A stretch of 64,000 nt of DNA from Sporosarcina sp. HYO08 (GCF_001563475.1 NZ_LPUT01000028.1:248001-312000); one strand, 5' to 3'; shown: positions 8,609 through 18,471, numbered from the stretch's first letter. Numbers and translations: made by a program. Notes: generated by a model not told the origin, from the sequence alone.

Positions 8609-9376
8609 ATGAATAACAAACGCAATTATCAAGAAAGACCGAGTCAATCCTCTCATCCGATCGGTATACGGAGGAAATTTGAGGAATTGCAGCAAAAATT
8701 AAATATTCACTTTCAGAACAAGTCACTTTTGTACAATGCATTCACCCATTCATCATATGTGAATGAGCATCGAAGAAAAAATTACACGGATAATGAAAGG
8801 CTCGAGTTTTTAGGAGATGCTGTTCTTGAATTAGGCGTGTCCCGTTATCTTTATTCAACTGAACCGACAATGAGTGAAGGTGAGTTGACAAAGCTCCGCG
8901 CTGCGATCGTATGTGAGCCTTCGCTCGTTAAGTTTTCAAATGAACTACAGTTTGGTCATTATATCTTGCTTGGGAAAGGGGAAGAGCAAACAGGGGGGCG
9001 TATGCGTCCAGCATTATTAGCTGACGTTTTTGAAGCATTTATCGGTGCCCTTTATATTGACCAAGGAATGGAATGTGTCACGCAGTTTCTAGAAAAAATC
9101 GTTTTTCCAAAGATTAGTGTCGGTGCTTTTTCGCATGTGATGGATTATAAAAGTCGATTGCAAGAAATTGTTCAACAGTCGAATAACGGTCAATTGGTAT
9201 ATGAAATTATCGATGAAAAAGGACCGGCGCATGCGAAAAAATTCATGACCATTGTTACCTTGAATGGACAAAAGCTTGGAACAGGACTTGGAAAATCAAA
9301 AAAAGAAGCAGAGCAGCATGCAGCCCGTCATGCAATTCAACAGTTAAACAGACAACAGTCTGAAGGAGAGTTTTAA
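8609..9376 (+). CDS. rnc: Ribonuclease III
   Basis: RNase III cuts double-stranded RNA, including 30S rRNA precursors. The nuclease domain shows [14 protein letters not shown] at residues 62-75, with Glu66 and Asp70 as metal ligands, and [14 protein letters not shown] further on. A C-terminal double-stranded RNA binding domain ends in [22 protein letters not shown] at 8609 gives 255 residues, close to other Bacillales. An in-frame TTG at 8546 coincides with the promoter -35 and is not used. smc begins three bases past the stop. Confidence 0.95.
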   Translation: MNNKRNYQERPSQSSHPIGIRRKFEELQQKLNIHFQNKSLLYNAFTHSSYVNEHRRKNYTDNERLEFLGDAVLELGVSRYLYSTEPTMSEGELTKLRAAIVCEPSLVKFSNELQFGHYILLGKGEEQTGGRMRPALLADVFEAFIGALYIDQGMECVTQFLEKIVFPKISVGAFSHVMDYKSRLQEIVQQSNNGQLVYEIIDEKGPAHAKKFMTIVTLNGQKLGTGLGKSKKEAEQHAARHAIQQLNRQQSEGEF

Positions 9377-9379
9377 AGC

Positions 9380-12300
9380 GTGTTTTTAAAAAGACTTGAA
9401 ATCATAGGATTCAAATCCTTTGCCGAACGAATCGGTATTGATTTTGTACCTGGTGTAACGGCGGTTGTTGGTCCGAATGGTAGTGGGAAAAGTAATATTA
9501 CGGATGCGATTCGCTGGGTGCTCGGAGAACAATCTGTCAAGTCGCTTCGCGGTTCGAAAATGGAAGATGTCATCTTTGCAGGAAGCGATTCACGAAAACC
9601 GCTCAACTTCGCGGAAGTTACGCTCATTCTTGATAATAGTAAAGGGTTGTTTCCGCTTGACTATACCGAAATAAGTGTAAGCCGCCGGGTTTTTCGGTCC
9701 GGGGAAAGTACATTCTTGTTAAATGGCCAGCAATGTCGATTGAAAGATATTAATGACGTGTTTATGGATTCAGGACTCGGAAAAGAAGCGTTCTCCATTA
9801 TTTCGCAAGGGCGTGTCGATGAAATATTGAATAGCCGTGCGGAAGATCGTCGAAGCATCTTTGACGAGGCGGCAGGTGTTTTGAAATATAAAACGAGAAA
9901 AAGGAAGGCAGAACACAAATTATTCGAAACGGTTGATAATTTAGATCGCGTACAAGACATTTTAAAAGAGCTTGATGTGCGAATGGTTCCTTTGCAAAAA
10001 CATGCGGAAGCGGCGAAACGGCATCATGTTTTATCAGACGAATTGCGCGAGGCAGATGTTTTACTGCTCAATCACGATGCGCGAGCGCTTCAAGACGAAC
10101 TAAAGGGGAAAATAGCGAAAATAGAAACATTGAAACGCGAAAAAGGTCAGTTTGATGGTTTCATTAGCCAAATTGAAGGGGAAGCGGCCCGAATAACAAA
10201 TGAACTGACATCTATTGATGAACAATTGGAATCCTTGCAAAGAAAGCTTATCGATGCGAGTGCGGAATCTGAAAAATGGGAAGGCAGACGTCTTCTATCA
10301 TTAGAAAAGCGGCGTAATGCCGACAAGCAGTTAGAGCGCTTACGGGTGGAAAAAAACGCTTTGGAAGAAGAGCAAGCTCGTCTCACTTCAAACCTTGAAG
10401 CGGCACGCCGAGAAAAAGCAGTGACAAAAGACGAATACGAAAAGTTGAATAAAGAGCTGGAGAATGTTTCTCAAATACTGAAACGATCGGCGACGGAAAC
10501 TGAAAAGGAAATTGAGGATTTGAAGTCTCTTTATATTGAGCGTTTGAACGAGGAAGCTACGCTGCGGAATGAGATCAAGCATATGGAAGAACGTCTTGAA
10601 AATGAAAAAACCTCATCCGCAAAAATAGCGCAGCAAATGGGTCTGTTAACAGCTCGGCTGGAAGAATTGCAAGCCGAAAAAGCAGAGAAGATGAAAGTTT
10701 TAGCCGACTTACAGAGGAATATGAAGGATGCGGAAAAGTCCTATCATTCTGCTGGACAGGCACTCCGCGAGCAGGAGGAAGCTTTGGCTTCTCAGCAAAC
10801 GCTCATGCAGCAAGCGCTGAATAAGCAACATGAAATGAACGGCCGCTTACGCGCATTGGAAAGTATGGAGAAGGATTATTCCGGGTTCTTTTTAGGCGTT
10901 AAGGAAGTTCTCGTTGCCAATCAATCTGGGAAACTCACAGGGATCGATGGTGCTGTTGCGGAACTCATTTCTGTGGAAAATCAATATGTGAAAGCCGTCG
11001 AAACCGCCCTTGGTGGCGCGATGCAAAACATTGTGACAGAAACAGATCACGATGCAAGAAAAGCAATTGGTTATTTGAAAATGAAAAATGCGGGCCGGGC
11101 TACATTTTTACCTAGAAACATTATGAAGTCGCGTAAAATTCAGGCGTCAGTGCTCCAATCAGTAGAGCGGCATCCTGATTTTATCGGCACAGCGGATCAA
11201 CTCGTTCAAACCGAAAAAACCTATGTCATCATCGCGGAAAATTTACTTGGACATACAATTGTCGCCAAAACATTAGAAGGTGCTTCCGCCATTGCCAAAA
11301 CATTAAACTACCGATATCGAATTGTTACAATTGATGGGGACGTAGTCAATGCAGGTGGTTCTTTAACGGGGGGCGGCGTTAAAGGGCAAGCTTCCGTTTT
11401 TACGCGTAAAGCTGAGCTAGAGCATTTAAAAACGCAAGTGAGTCGTATGGCAGCTTCAATTGAAGCAGGAACACAAAAAATCGGTGAGTCGAAACTACTC
11501 GTTGCAGGGGCTATGCAAACAGCCGAACAAGCCCGTTCGTTGGTAGAAAATCTTCAAATGAAAAAAACTTCGGCACAGTCCAGTATTCGTGAAACAGAAA
11601 TCGCCATTGGATCTGTTCAATCGGAAATAACATCTATCGAATTAGGTAGACGAGGTACAGAAAACGCTGGCGCGGAGTTGCTTGCCAAGATGCAACAGCT
11701 GAAGAGCAGCCATGCAGCTGTAAAACAGGAACTGGGAGATGTTCAATCTAAGGTGAACACGCTTGAACGGCTCTTATTAGATTGGCGCAATGAAGAAGCG
11801 ATCCTAACGAGTCGCTATAATGAGCTTCGTGAACGGCTTGCTGTCCTAAGAGAGCAGCGTGGACATCAAAAATCGTCGATCGACCAAATTGTGCAAGCGA
11901 TGGAGCGAACAAACAATAAATTACTAGCACTCAAAGACGAAATGCAATTTCTTACTGGGCATGAAGAAGTTAGTGAACTATCAACCGAAGAAATTACCGC
12001 TAAAATCGAACAAGCAATCATTGAAAAGAAAGAATTTGAGCAAGCGCTTCATACGAAACGGGCTCGCAGGGAAGATTTGAAAAAAACGTTGGATGAACAA
12101 AACATAAAACTTCGTCATTTTAGGGGAAAAGCCGAAACGGTGCTTCATGTGCTTAATACAATCACTGTTGCTACTTCTAGACTGGAAGTGAAATACGAAG
12201 CCGTTACGGAACAATTACTTTCAGACTACGGTTTGTTTCCCGACGCTGAATTGGTTACTCCGGGAAATGATCAAGTGTTACGAGAAAACGTTCAAAAACT

Positions 12301-12937
12301 TCGCGAGGAATTGGAGGCGCTTGGTCCTATTAACCCAGGCTCAATTGTTGAATATGAAGAAGTGTATTCACGCCATGCTTTTTTAACTGCCCAACGAAAT
12401 GACTTGCTGGAAGCGAAAAGTACGCTCGAGGATGCAATGTTTGAAATGGATGAAGAAATGAAAATACGTTTCTCCACTACATTCAATGCCGCACAAAAGC
12501 GTTTCCGTCAAGTTTTCAAAGAGATGTTTGGGGGTGGGGAAGCTGATTTAATCCTCACTCACCCTGATCAATTATTAGAAACAGGCGTCGAGATTGTTGC
12601 GCGTCCACCGGGCAAGAAATTACAAAAACTTAGTCTTCTATCTGGCGGTGAACGTGCACTTACTGCAATCTCTTTATTATTTTCGATCATTGGAATAAGG
12701 CCTGTGCCCTTTTGTATTTTAGATGAAGTAGAGGCGGCACTCGACGAGGCGAATGTCATACGGTACAGTAAGTATTTGAAGAAGTTTTCAGAGAAAACAC
12801 AGTTCATTGTCATTACTCATCGAAAAGGAACGATGGAAGGGGCGGACGTACTTTACGGTGTAACGATGCAGGAATCTGGCGTTTCGAAGCTCATTTCTGT
12901 AAAACTGTCTGAAGTGACAGAAGAAGCCATTACGTAA
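9380..12937 (+). CDS. smc: Chromosome partition protein SMC
   Basis: SMC is the ATPase of the bacterial condensin and compacts the origin regions with ScpA and ScpB. At 1185 residues it is of normal length. Walker A GPNGSGKS lies at 31-38. The first long coiled coil runs to about residue 490, followed by the hinge (about 495-660, including AVETALGGAMQNIVTETD) and the returning coiled coil to about 1020. The C-terminal head has the signature LSGGERAL and Walker B FCILDEVEAALDEANV. GTG at 9380 is preceded by GAAGGAGAG in the rnc tail. Confidence 0.97.
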   Translation: MFLKRLEIIGFKSFAERIGIDFVPGVTAVVGPNGSGKSNITDAIRWVLGEQSVKSLRGSKMEDVIFAGSDSRKPLNFAEVTLILDNSKGLFPLDYTEISVSRRVFRSGESTFLLNGQQCRLKDINDVFMDSGLGKEAFSIISQGRVDEILNSRAEDRRSIFDEAAGVLKYKTRKRKAEHKLFETVDNLDRVQDILKELDVRMVPLQKHAEAAKRHHVLSDELREADVLLLNHDARALQDELKGKIAKIETLKREKGQFDGFISQIEGEAARITNELTSIDEQLESLQRKLIDASAESEKWEGRRLLSLEKRRNADKQLERLRVEKNALEEEQARLTSNLEAARREKAVTKDEYEKLNKELENVSQILKRSATETEKEIEDLKSLYIERLNEEATLRNEIKHMEERLENEKTSSAKIAQQMGLLTARLEELQAEKAEKMKVLADLQRNMKDAEKSYHSAGQALREQEEALASQQTLMQQALNKQHEMNGRLRALESMEKDYSGFFLGVKEVLVANQSGKLTGIDGAVAELISVENQYVKAVETALGGAMQNIVTETDHDARKAIGYLKMKNAGRATFLPRNIMKSRKIQASVLQSVERHPDFIGTADQLVQTEKTYVIIAENLLGHTIVAKTLEGASAIAKTLNYRYRIVTIDGDVVNAGGSLTGGGVKGQASVFTRKAELEHLKTQVSRMAASIEAGTQKIGESKLLVAGAMQTAEQARSLVENLQMKKTSAQSSIRETEIAIGSVQSEITSIELGRRGTENAGAELLAKMQQLKSSHAAVKQELGDVQSKVNTLERLLLDWRNEEAILTSRYNELRERLAVLREQRGHQKSSIDQIVQAMERTNNKLLALKDEMQFLTGHEEVSELSTEEITAKIEQAIIEKKEFEQALHTKRARREDLKKTLDEQNIKLRHFRGKAETVLHVLNTITVATSRLEVKYEAVTEQLLSDYGLFPDAELVTPGNDQVLRENVQKLREELEALGPINPGSIVEYEEVYSRHAFLTAQRNDLLEAKSTLEDAMFEMDEEMKIRFSTTFNAAQKRFRQVFKEMFGGGEADLILTHPDQLLETGVEIVARPPGKKLQKLSLLSGGERALTAISLLFSIIGIRPVPFCILDEVEAALDEANVIRYSKYLKKFSEKTQFIVITHRKGTMEGADVLYGVTMQESGVSKLISVKLSEVTEEAIT

Positions 12938-12953
12938 AAAGGAGTAAAAAATT

Positions 12954-13967
12954 ATGTCTTTTTTTAGAAAGTTAAAGGAAAAAATTACAGGAACCAACGA
13001 AGCGGTAACAGAAAAATTTAAAGAAGGTTTAACAAAAACACGCGATTCATTTACCTCTAAAGTAAATGATCTTGTTGCGCGCTTCCGCGAAGTGGATGAG
13101 GAGTTTTTCGAGGAATTAGAAGAGCTATTACTGCAAGCGGATGTTGGGTTTGAAACGGTGATGGAGCTCGTCGATGAGCTAAAGCTAGAAGTGCAGCGGA
13201 AAAATATAAAAGATACGGCAGGTATTCAGTCGGTCATTTCTGAAAAGTTAGTGGAAATTTATAAGGCCGGAGAAGAGATCGACAACAGTTTAAATATGCA
13301 GGAAAATGATCTTACTGTTTTATTAATGGTCGGGGTAAATGGAGTCGGAAAAACAACGACGATCGGTAAGCTTGCTGCCCGTTTAAAGGCAGAAGGAAAA
13401 ACGGTTATGTTGGCAGCTGGTGACACATTCCGTGCTGGGGCAATTGATCAGCTTGTCGTTTGGGGAGAACGAGTCGGTGTTGAAGTTATTCGTCAATCAG
13501 AGGGATCTGACCCGGCAGCTGTGATGTATGATGCGATCCGGGCGGCGAAAAACCGCAATGTGGATGTGCTGATTTGTGATACAGCCGGTCGACTGCAAAA
13601 CAAAGTGAACTTGATGAATGAGTTAGAGAAAGTACACCGCGTCATCGGTCGGGAAGTCCCAGGAGCCCCGCATGAAGTGCTACTTGCACTTGATGCGACG
13701 ACGGGTCAAAATGCACTTGTTCAAGCGGAAATGTTTAAAGAGGCTACGAACGTAACGGGCATTGTTTTAACAAAGCTAGATGGGACGGCAAAAGGCGGGA
13801 TTGTACTTGCGATTCGAAGCAAATTGCAGATCCCGGTCAAGTTTGTAGGGCTTGGGGAAGGAATGGATGATTTACAGCCATTTGATCCTGAAAAATATGT
13901 GTACGGTTTATTCGCAGAAGGTTTGGAAATCGAAGCGAAAAATGAAACCGAAGCAGAAAACGCATAA
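12954..13967 (+). CDS. ftsY: SRP receptor GTPase FtsY
   Basis: FtsY docks ribosome-SRP complexes at the membrane and reciprocally activates GTP hydrolysis with Ffh. It has a short charged N-terminus, an N domain of helices, and a G domain with GVNGVGKT at 127-134, DTAGR in ICDTAGRLQN, and TKLDG. Like other Firmicute FtsY it lacks the long acidic A domain of E. coli. It follows smc by 16 bases with AAAGGAG upstream of the ATG, and its partner ffh lies two genes downstream. Confidence 0.96.
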   Translation: MSFFRKLKEKITGTNEAVTEKFKEGLTKTRDSFTSKVNDLVARFREVDEEFFEELEELLLQADVGFETVMELVDELKLEVQRKNIKDTAGIQSVISEKLVEIYKAGEEIDNSLNMQENDLTVLLMVGVNGVGKTTTIGKLAARLKAEGKTVMLAAGDTFRAGAIDQLVVWGERVGVEVIRQSEGSDPAAVMYDAIRAAKNRNVDVLICDTAGRLQNKVNLMNELEKVHRVIGREVPGAPHEVLLALDATTGQNALVQAEMFKEATNVTGIVLTKLDGTAKGGIVLAIRSKLQIPVKFVGLGEGMDDLQPFDPEKYVYGLFAEGLEIEAKNETEAENA

Positions 13968-13998
13968 ATCAACCTTGCACTAAGACAAGTACTTTTAC

Positions 13999-14027
13999 TT
14001 GACAGTTTAAAGGCATCATACTATGAT
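13999..14027 (+). promoter_or_regulatory. Sigma-A promoter of ylxM-ffh
   Basis: A consensus TTGACA (13999-14004), a 17-bp spacer and TATGAT (14022-14027) lie between ftsY and ylxM, 35 bp before the ylxM ATG. This is one of the best promoter matches in the window. Confidence 0.8.
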
Positions 14028-14061
14028 GGACAAGATGATTACTTAGGGAAGTGGTGGCGGG

Positions 14062-14397
14062 ATGGTGCTTGAAAAAACGACACGCGTCAACTTCCTCTTC
14101 GATTTCTACCAGTCGTTATTGACGGAAAAGCAAAGACATTATATGCAATTGTATTATTTAGATGATCTTTCACTTGGAGAAATAGCTGCTGAATTTGGTG
14201 TATCGCGACAAGCGGTCTATGACAATGTTCGCAGAACGGAAGCGATGCTCGAAGACTATGAGAACAAGCTAAATTTGTTTTCAAAGTTTCAACAGCGAAT
14301 TGAAGTGGTCGACCGTATCGAACAGCTGCTGTCCGATTCCGACGAACAGTCGGTCAAAATTCGGACGCTGTTACATACGTTAAAAGAACATGATTGA
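14062..14397 (+). CDS. ylxM: YlxM, SRP-associated HTH protein (UPF0122)
   Basis: This 111-residue protein has a sigma-region-4-like helix-turn-helix, seen here as [25 protein letters not shown] near residues 35-60. YlxM is encoded directly upstream of ffh throughout Firmicutes and has been linked to SRP RNA/Ffh function in streptococci. The family name is secure but its exact role here is not. The ATG at 14062 is preceded by GTGGTGGCGG, and the stop lies 15 bases before ffh, so the two are co-transcribed. Confidence 0.9.
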   Translation: MVLEKTTRVNFLFDFYQSLLTEKQRHYMQLYYLDDLSLGEIAAEFGVSRQAVYDNVRRTEAMLEDYENKLNLFSKFQQRIEVVDRIEQLLSDSDEQSVKIRTLLHTLKEHD

Positions 14398-14412
14398 GTA
14401 GGAGGCACCTGG

Positions 14413-15768
14413 ATGGCATTCGAAGGTTTAGCCCAGCGCCTGCAAGGGACGCTTCAAAAGATAACGGGCAAGGGGAAAATTAGCGAAGCAGACGTTAAAG
14501 AGATGATGCGTGAAGTTCGCTTTGCGTTAATCGAAGCGGACGTAAACTTAAAAGTTGTAAAAGAATTTGTGAAAACAGTAAGTGAACGATCCGTTGGTCA
14601 AGATGTGATGAAAAGCTTAACACCTGGCCAGCAGGTCGTGAAAATTGTTAAAGATGAACTGACGCACTTAATGGGCGGAGAACAAAATCCAATCCAATTT
14701 GCGAGAAAAGCACCAACTGTCATTATGATGGTCGGCCTGCAAGGTGCGGGTAAAACGACAACAACAGGGAAATTGGCAACAGTTCTTCGAAAAAGGCATA
14801 ATAAAAATCCGTTGCTTGTTGCTGCTGACGTCTATCGTCCGGCCGCAATTCAACAGTTAGAAACATTAGGGAAACAGCTAACGATGCCTGTATTTGAACT
14901 CGGAACGGAAGTATCACCGGTTGAGATCGTTCGTCAAGCACTTGAAAAAGCCGAGGCGGACCACAATGATGTTGTCATCATTGACACGGCAGGTCGTCTT
15001 CATGTCGATGAGCAATTAATGCAAGAGTTAAAGGATATTCGTGAGCTGGCTAACCCAGATGAAGTCTTTCTCGTTGTCGATGCGATGACTGGACAAGATG
15101 CGGTAAACGTAGCGAAAAACTTTAACGAAACGGTCGGCGTCACAGGTGTAGTTCTGACAAAATTGGATGGAGATACCCGTGGTGGTGCTGCGTTATCCAT
15201 TCGTTCGGTAACAGGGAAGCCGATTAAATTTGTCGGGATGGGTGAAAAAATGGACGCACTAGAACCATTCCACCCAGAACGCATGGCTTCTCGAATATTG
15301 GGCATGGGTGACGTCATGACGTTAATCGAAAAGGCGCAAGCGAATGTGGATGAAGAAAAAGCAAAGGAACTAGAGCAAAAGTTCCGAACGCAAACCTTTA
15401 CACTTGACGACTTTTTAGATCAACTGCAGCAAGTGAAGAAAATGGGTCCGCTTGATGAAATATTAAAGATGATGCCCGGGATGAATAAAATTAAAGGGCT
15501 CGAAAACGCCAAAGTTGACGAAAGTCAAATGGGGCGTGTTGAGGCGGTTATTCAATCCATGACAACCGCTGAACGAACGACACCTGAAATGATTAATGCC
15601 AGTCGCCGAAAACGAATTGCACAAGGCTCTGGGACATCCATTCAAGAAGTCAATCGACTGTTAAAACAGTTTGACGAAATGAAAAAAATGATTAAACAAA
15701 TGACAAATATGCAACAAAAAGGCAAAAAGAAAATGAAAATGCCTGGATTTGATCAATTTTTTAAATGA
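14413..15768 (+). CDS. ffh: Signal recognition particle protein Ffh
   Basis: Ffh binds the SRP RNA and signal peptides and targets ribosomes to FtsY. The NG domain contains GLQGAGKT at 108-115, DTAGRLHVDEQLM and TKLDGDTRGG. The C-terminal M domain is methionine-rich (MKKMIKQMTNMQQK..MKMPGF) and holds the RNA-binding segment SRRKRIAQGSGTSIQEVNRLLKQF. Length is 451. AGGAGG lies ahead of the ATG. The stop codon is followed with no gap by a dispersed structured repeat. Confidence 0.97.
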   Translation: MAFEGLAQRLQGTLQKITGKGKISEADVKEMMREVRFALIEADVNLKVVKEFVKTVSERSVGQDVMKSLTPGQQVVKIVKDELTHLMGGEQNPIQFARKAPTVIMMVGLQGAGKTTTTGKLATVLRKRHNKNPLLVAADVYRPAAIQQLETLGKQLTMPVFELGTEVSPVEIVRQALEKAEADHNDVVIIDTAGRLHVDEQLMQELKDIRELANPDEVFLVVDAMTGQDAVNVAKNFNETVGVTGVVLTKLDGDTRGGAALSIRSVTGKPIKFVGMGEKMDALEPFHPERMASRILGMGDVMTLIEKAQANVDEEKAKELEQKFRTQTFTLDDFLDQLQQVKKMGPLDEILKMMPGMNKIKGLENAKVDESQMGRVEAVIQSMTTAERTTPEMINASRRKRIAQGSGTSIQEVNRLLKQFDEMKKMIKQMTNMQQKGKKKMKMPGFDQFFK

Positions 15769-15890
15769 AAAGCGGAAGCGGCCTGGGGAGCTGCGACAGG
15801 CGTTGGAGAGCTTGCAGATAAAGGCGTTTTTTGCCTTTATCTGCAAGACCGAAACGACCCGAGCAGCTGGCCGCTGTAGCTAGACATCGA
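15769..15890 (+). repeat. Dispersed structured repeat directly after ffh
   Basis: This is a type C unit in + orientation, beginning at the first base after the ffh stop. Its outer helix is CGGCC (15779-15783) with GGCCG (15869-15873). The middle helix is AGCTGC (15789-15794) with GCAGCT (15863-15868). A perfect 15-bp apical stem joins 15811-15825 to 15833-15847 around a GTTTTTT loop. GACAGGCGTTGGAG and ACCGAAACGACCCGA form the unpaired internal loop. The helix sequences differ from those of the copy at 8061, but the loop motifs are the same. Confidence 0.9.
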
Positions 15891-15929
15891 GTGAAAATAA
15901 AATAATTTTTAGGTGTTAAGAAAAAACAC

Positions 15930-15958
15930 TTTACAAACACAGGAAAGCTTGTTAACAT
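15930..15958 (+). promoter_or_regulatory. Sigma-A promoter of rpsP-khpA
   Basis: TTTACA (15930-15935), a 17-bp spacer and TAACAT (15953-15958) lie between the repeat and the rpsP ribosome site GGAGGTG (15981-15987). Confidence 0.5.
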
Positions 15959-15972
15959 ACTATCTTGTGTGA

Positions 15973-16269
<297 letters not shown>

Positions 16270-16284
16270 TTAGGAGGGGTTGAC

Positions 16285-16518
16285 ATGAAGCAGCTGATTG
16301 AAACGATCGTTAAACCATTAGTCGATTATCCTGGGGATGTTCGGGTTACAAAAGGTGAACAAGATTACCGTGTCATCTATAAGTTATCCGTGAATCCCGA
16401 AGATATGGGGAAAGTGATCGGGAAAAAGGGGCGTGTCGCAAAAGCGATTCGAACTATTGTTTATTCAGCAGCCGGCAGTCACCACGGAAAAAAAGTCTAT
16501 CTTGATATTATGGACTAA
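16285..16518 (+). CDS. khpA: KhpA, KH-domain RNA-binding protein
   Basis: This 77-residue protein is a single KH domain with the RNA-contact loop GKKG in DMGKVIGKKGRVAKAIRTIV. The family (YlqC in B. subtilis) works with KhpB/Jag as an RNA chaperone pair affecting cell elongation in other Gram-positives. ATG at 16285 follows AGGAGGGG. The gene lies between rpsP and a strong terminator, so it is translated from the S16 transcript. Confidence 0.93.
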   Translation: MKQLIETIVKPLVDYPGDVRVTKGEQDYRVIYKLSVNPEDMGKVIGKKGRVAKAIRTIVYSAAGSHHGKKVYLDIMD

Positions 16519-16520
16519 TG

Positions 16521-16552
16521 AAAAGGAAGGAGCCTATGTTCCTTCCTTTTTT
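16521..16552 (+). terminator. Rho-independent terminator after khpA
   Basis: AAAGGAAGGA pairs with TTCCTTCCTTT across a short GCCTATG loop, followed by TTTTT. It lies just past the khpA stop and ends the rpsP-khpA unit. Confidence 0.85.
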
Positions 16553-16578
16553 GTAACGTTTAAATCGTCCTATATATG
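16551..16578 (+). promoter_or_regulatory. Possible promoter of rimM-trmD
   Basis: TTGTAA (16551-16556) and TATATG (16573-16578) are 16 bp apart and overlap the end of the preceding terminator. The rimM start is about 85 bp further on. This is a moderate match only. Confidence 0.3.
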
Positions 16579-16663
16579 GTAATGGATGCGTAGAAAAGAA
16601 AACAGGATTTCTTAAACGCTATCATCTATAAACAGTGAGTTAGAAAAAAGGATGTGTCAAATT

Positions 16664-17179
16664 ATGCAATGGTACAACGTTGGAAAAATCGTGAATACGC
16701 ATGGTATTCGCGGAGAAGTTCGAGTCATCTCTAGAACCGATTTCCCAGAAGAGCGTTACGCGGAGGGGAGTAGGCTTGCGTTATTTATGCCGAACAGCAA
16801 AACGCCGATCTTCTTAACTGTCGCCAGCCACCGTCGACATAAAAATTTCGATCTCTTGACATTTGACAATCATCCAAATATTAACGATGTGGAAAAATAC
16901 CGAGATGGCATTTTGAAAGTGTCCGAAAACGATCTAGGCAATCTGGATGAAGGAGAATATTATTACCATGAAATCATTGGCTGCAAAGTGATAACGACGG
17001 ACGGTACCGAAGTGGGAACTGTCACGGAAATTCTCGAAACAGGTGCCAATGATGTCTGGACGGTAACGCCAGAAATCGGAAAGCCATCTTATATTCCTTA
17101 TATTGAAGACGTTGTAAAAGAAATTGATGTTGAGGAAAAGAGAATTGTCATTGAGCCGATGGAAGGACTGCTTTCATGA
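16664..17179 (+). CDS. rimM: 16S rRNA processing protein RimM
   Basis: RimM binds S19 and helps mature the 30S head. The N-terminal barrel reads [18 protein letters not shown], and the PRC-barrel half carries [16 protein letters not shown] and the closing [24 protein letters not shown] at 16664 aligns with the B. subtilis start and has AAAAAGGA 11 bases upstream. ATG at 16652 lies on that site and would add four residues. The stop overlaps the trmD ATG, the usual coupled arrangement. Confidence 0.94.
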   Translation: MQWYNVGKIVNTHGIRGEVRVISRTDFPEERYAEGSRLALFMPNSKTPIFLTVASHRRHKNFDLLTFDNHPNINDVEKYRDGILKVSENDLGNLDEGEYYYHEIIGCKVITTDGTEVGTVTEILETGANDVWTVTPEIGKPSYIPYIEDVVKEIDVEEKRIVIEPMEGLLS

Positions 17180-17919
17180 TGAAGATCGATGTCCTGTCTC
17201 TTTTTCCAGAAATGTTCGAAGGTGTCCTTCATTCTTCGATTATGAAAAAAGCGCAATCGAATGAGGCAGTTTCTTTTCATGTAACAGATTTCAGAAACTT
17301 TGCAGCGGACAAGCATCGTAAAGTGGATGACTACCCATACGGCGGAGGAGCCGGAATGGTCCTTAAACCCGAACCCCTTTTTGCGGCGGTAGAAGCCGTT
17401 TCAGAAGGTCTTGAAAAGCCGCCGCGTGTTATTTTGATGTGTCCACAAGGCGAGCGCTTTACACAAAAGAAGGCAGAAGAACTTTCAAAGGAAGAACATC
17501 TCGTTTTTATTTGCGGTCATTATGAAGGCTATGATGAGCGAATTCGGCAACATCTCGTAACGGATGAATTATCTATTGGCGACTTTGTTTTGACGGGCGG
17601 CGAAATTGCTGCGATGGCCGTCATCGATAGTGTTGTTAGATTGCTGCCGAATGTTCTTGGAAATGCAGATTCATCTGTCCTCGACTCTTTCTCAACTGGA
17701 TTACTTGAACATCCGCAATACACTCGCCCCGCCAATTTTAATGGAATGGAAGTACCGGAAGTGCTCTTATCAGGCAACCACGCTGCGATTGAAAAATGGC
17801 GTGAGGAACAATCACTTCTTCGGACGCTTGAACGGAGAAAGGACCTGCTAGCAACTGCTCCATTAAGTGAACATCAGCGCCAATTGCTTGAACAAAAAAA
17901 GAACGAAAAAAATGAATGA
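17176..17919 (+). CDS. trmD: tRNA (guanine-37-N1)-methyltransferase TrmD
   Basis: TrmD methylates G37 of tRNAs that read CNN/GNN-type codons and so prevents +1 frameshifting. It is a knotted SPOUT enzyme of 247 residues. It starts [14 protein letters not shown] and includes [16 protein letters not shown], the S-adenosylmethionine knot segment [22 protein letters not shown] and the C-terminal [22 protein letters not shown] at 17176 overlaps the rimM stop; a second ATG follows at once at 17179. Confidence 0.97.
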   Translation: MMKIDVLSLFPEMFEGVLHSSIMKKAQSNEAVSFHVTDFRNFAADKHRKVDDYPYGGGAGMVLKPEPLFAAVEAVSEGLEKPPRVILMCPQGERFTQKKAEELSKEEHLVFICGHYEGYDERIRQHLVTDELSIGDFVLTGGEIAAMAVIDSVVRLLPNVLGNADSSVLDSFSTGLLEHPQYTRPANFNGMEVPEVLLSGNHAAIEKWREEQSLLRTLERRKDLLATAPLSEHQRQLLEQKKNEKNE

Positions 17920-17924
17920 TTGCC

Positions 17925-17953
17925 TTGCACCGCCTTGCATATTATGGTACCAT
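17925..17953 (+). promoter_or_regulatory. Possible promoter ahead of rplS
   Basis: TTGCAC (17925-17930) and TACCAT (17948-17953) are separated by 17 bp. The -10 match is modest. It lies about 95 bp upstream of the rplS start and just upstream of the leader hairpin. Confidence 0.35.
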
Positions 17954-17959
17954 CTACTA

Positions 17960-18046
17960 TGTACTTCTACGGGAAGTGCATACTGACTGGTGTTCCGCTG
18001 CAAGACAAGAAATGCAAGAGCATCTGTGAATAAGGAGAGGTCAACA
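17960..18046 (+). ncRNA. Putative L19 leader region upstream of rplS
   Basis: The stretch between trmD and rplS holds the hairpin GTACTTC (17961-17967) with GAAGTGC (17973-17979) and then about 65 nt up to AAGGAGAGG (18032-18040). Firmicutes are known to carry an L19 leader RNA at this position. I support this by position and one visible hairpin, not by a covariance match. Confidence 0.4.
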
Positions 18047-18391
18047 ATGCAAAACATTATTGCAGAAATTACAAAAGATCAGCTTCGTACTGATCACCCA
18101 TCATTCCGTGCGGGAGACACAGTTCGTTTGCACGTGAAAATTGTTGAAGGTACGCGCGAGCGTATTCAGCTTTTTGAAGGTGTCGTTATTAAACGTCGTG
18201 GCGGCGGAATTAGCGAAACGTTCACTGTTCGTAAAATTTCTAACGGTGTAGGCGTTGAGCGTACGTTCCCGGTACACACACCAAAAATTGCAAAGCTTGA
18301 AGTTACACGCCGCGGTAAAGTACGTCGTGCGAAACTATACTACCTACGTAGTCTACGTGGTAAAGCTGCACGTATTAAAGAAATCCGATAA
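18047..18391 (+). CDS. rplS: 50S ribosomal protein L19
   Basis: L19 sits at the 30S-50S interface. The 114-residue protein carries [38 protein letters not shown] sequence and the basic end [17 protein letters not shown], all diagnostic. ATG at 18047 follows AAGGAGAGG with six bases between. An upstream in-frame start at 17990 falls in the leader. A terminator follows directly, so L19 may be a single-gene unit plus read-through from trmD. Confidence 0.97.
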   Translation: MQNIIAEITKDQLRTDHPSFRAGDTVRLHVKIVEGTRERIQLFEGVVIKRRGGGISETFTVRKISNGVGVERTFPVHTPKIAKLEVTRRGKVRRAKLYYLRSLRGKAARIKEIR

Positions 18392-18412
18392 GCGTCATAA
18401 CAGCAAAAATCT

Positions 18413-18445
18413 AGGGAGCCATCAAATCGGCTCCCTTTCTTTTTG
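18413..18445 (+). terminator. Rho-independent terminator after rplS
   Basis: AGGGAGCC (18413-18420) pairs with GGCTCCCT (18429-18436) around ATCAAATC, followed by TTCTTTTT. The last T residues also form part of the next promoter's -35 element. Confidence 0.9.
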
Positions 18446-18471
18446 CCTCCGAAATGAATAAACTGTACAAT
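18443..18471 (+). promoter_or_regulatory. Sigma-A promoter of lepB-rbgA
   Basis: TTGCCT (18443-18448), a 17-bp spacer and TACAAT (18466-18471) lie 31 bp ahead of the lepB ATG. The -35 overlaps the tail of the rplS terminator, a compact gene boundary. Confidence 0.6.

Noticed and set aside
9089..13972. Antisense reading frames of 60-100 codons in smc, ftsY and elsewhere
   Set aside because: They lie opposite strongly conserved genes, follow codon-position composition of the sense strand and have no ribosome sites.
15769..15890. Terminator after ffh
   Set aside because: The apical 15-bp stem has its T residues in the loop and no T-run after the stem, and the unit belongs to a dispersed repeat family found in both orientations.
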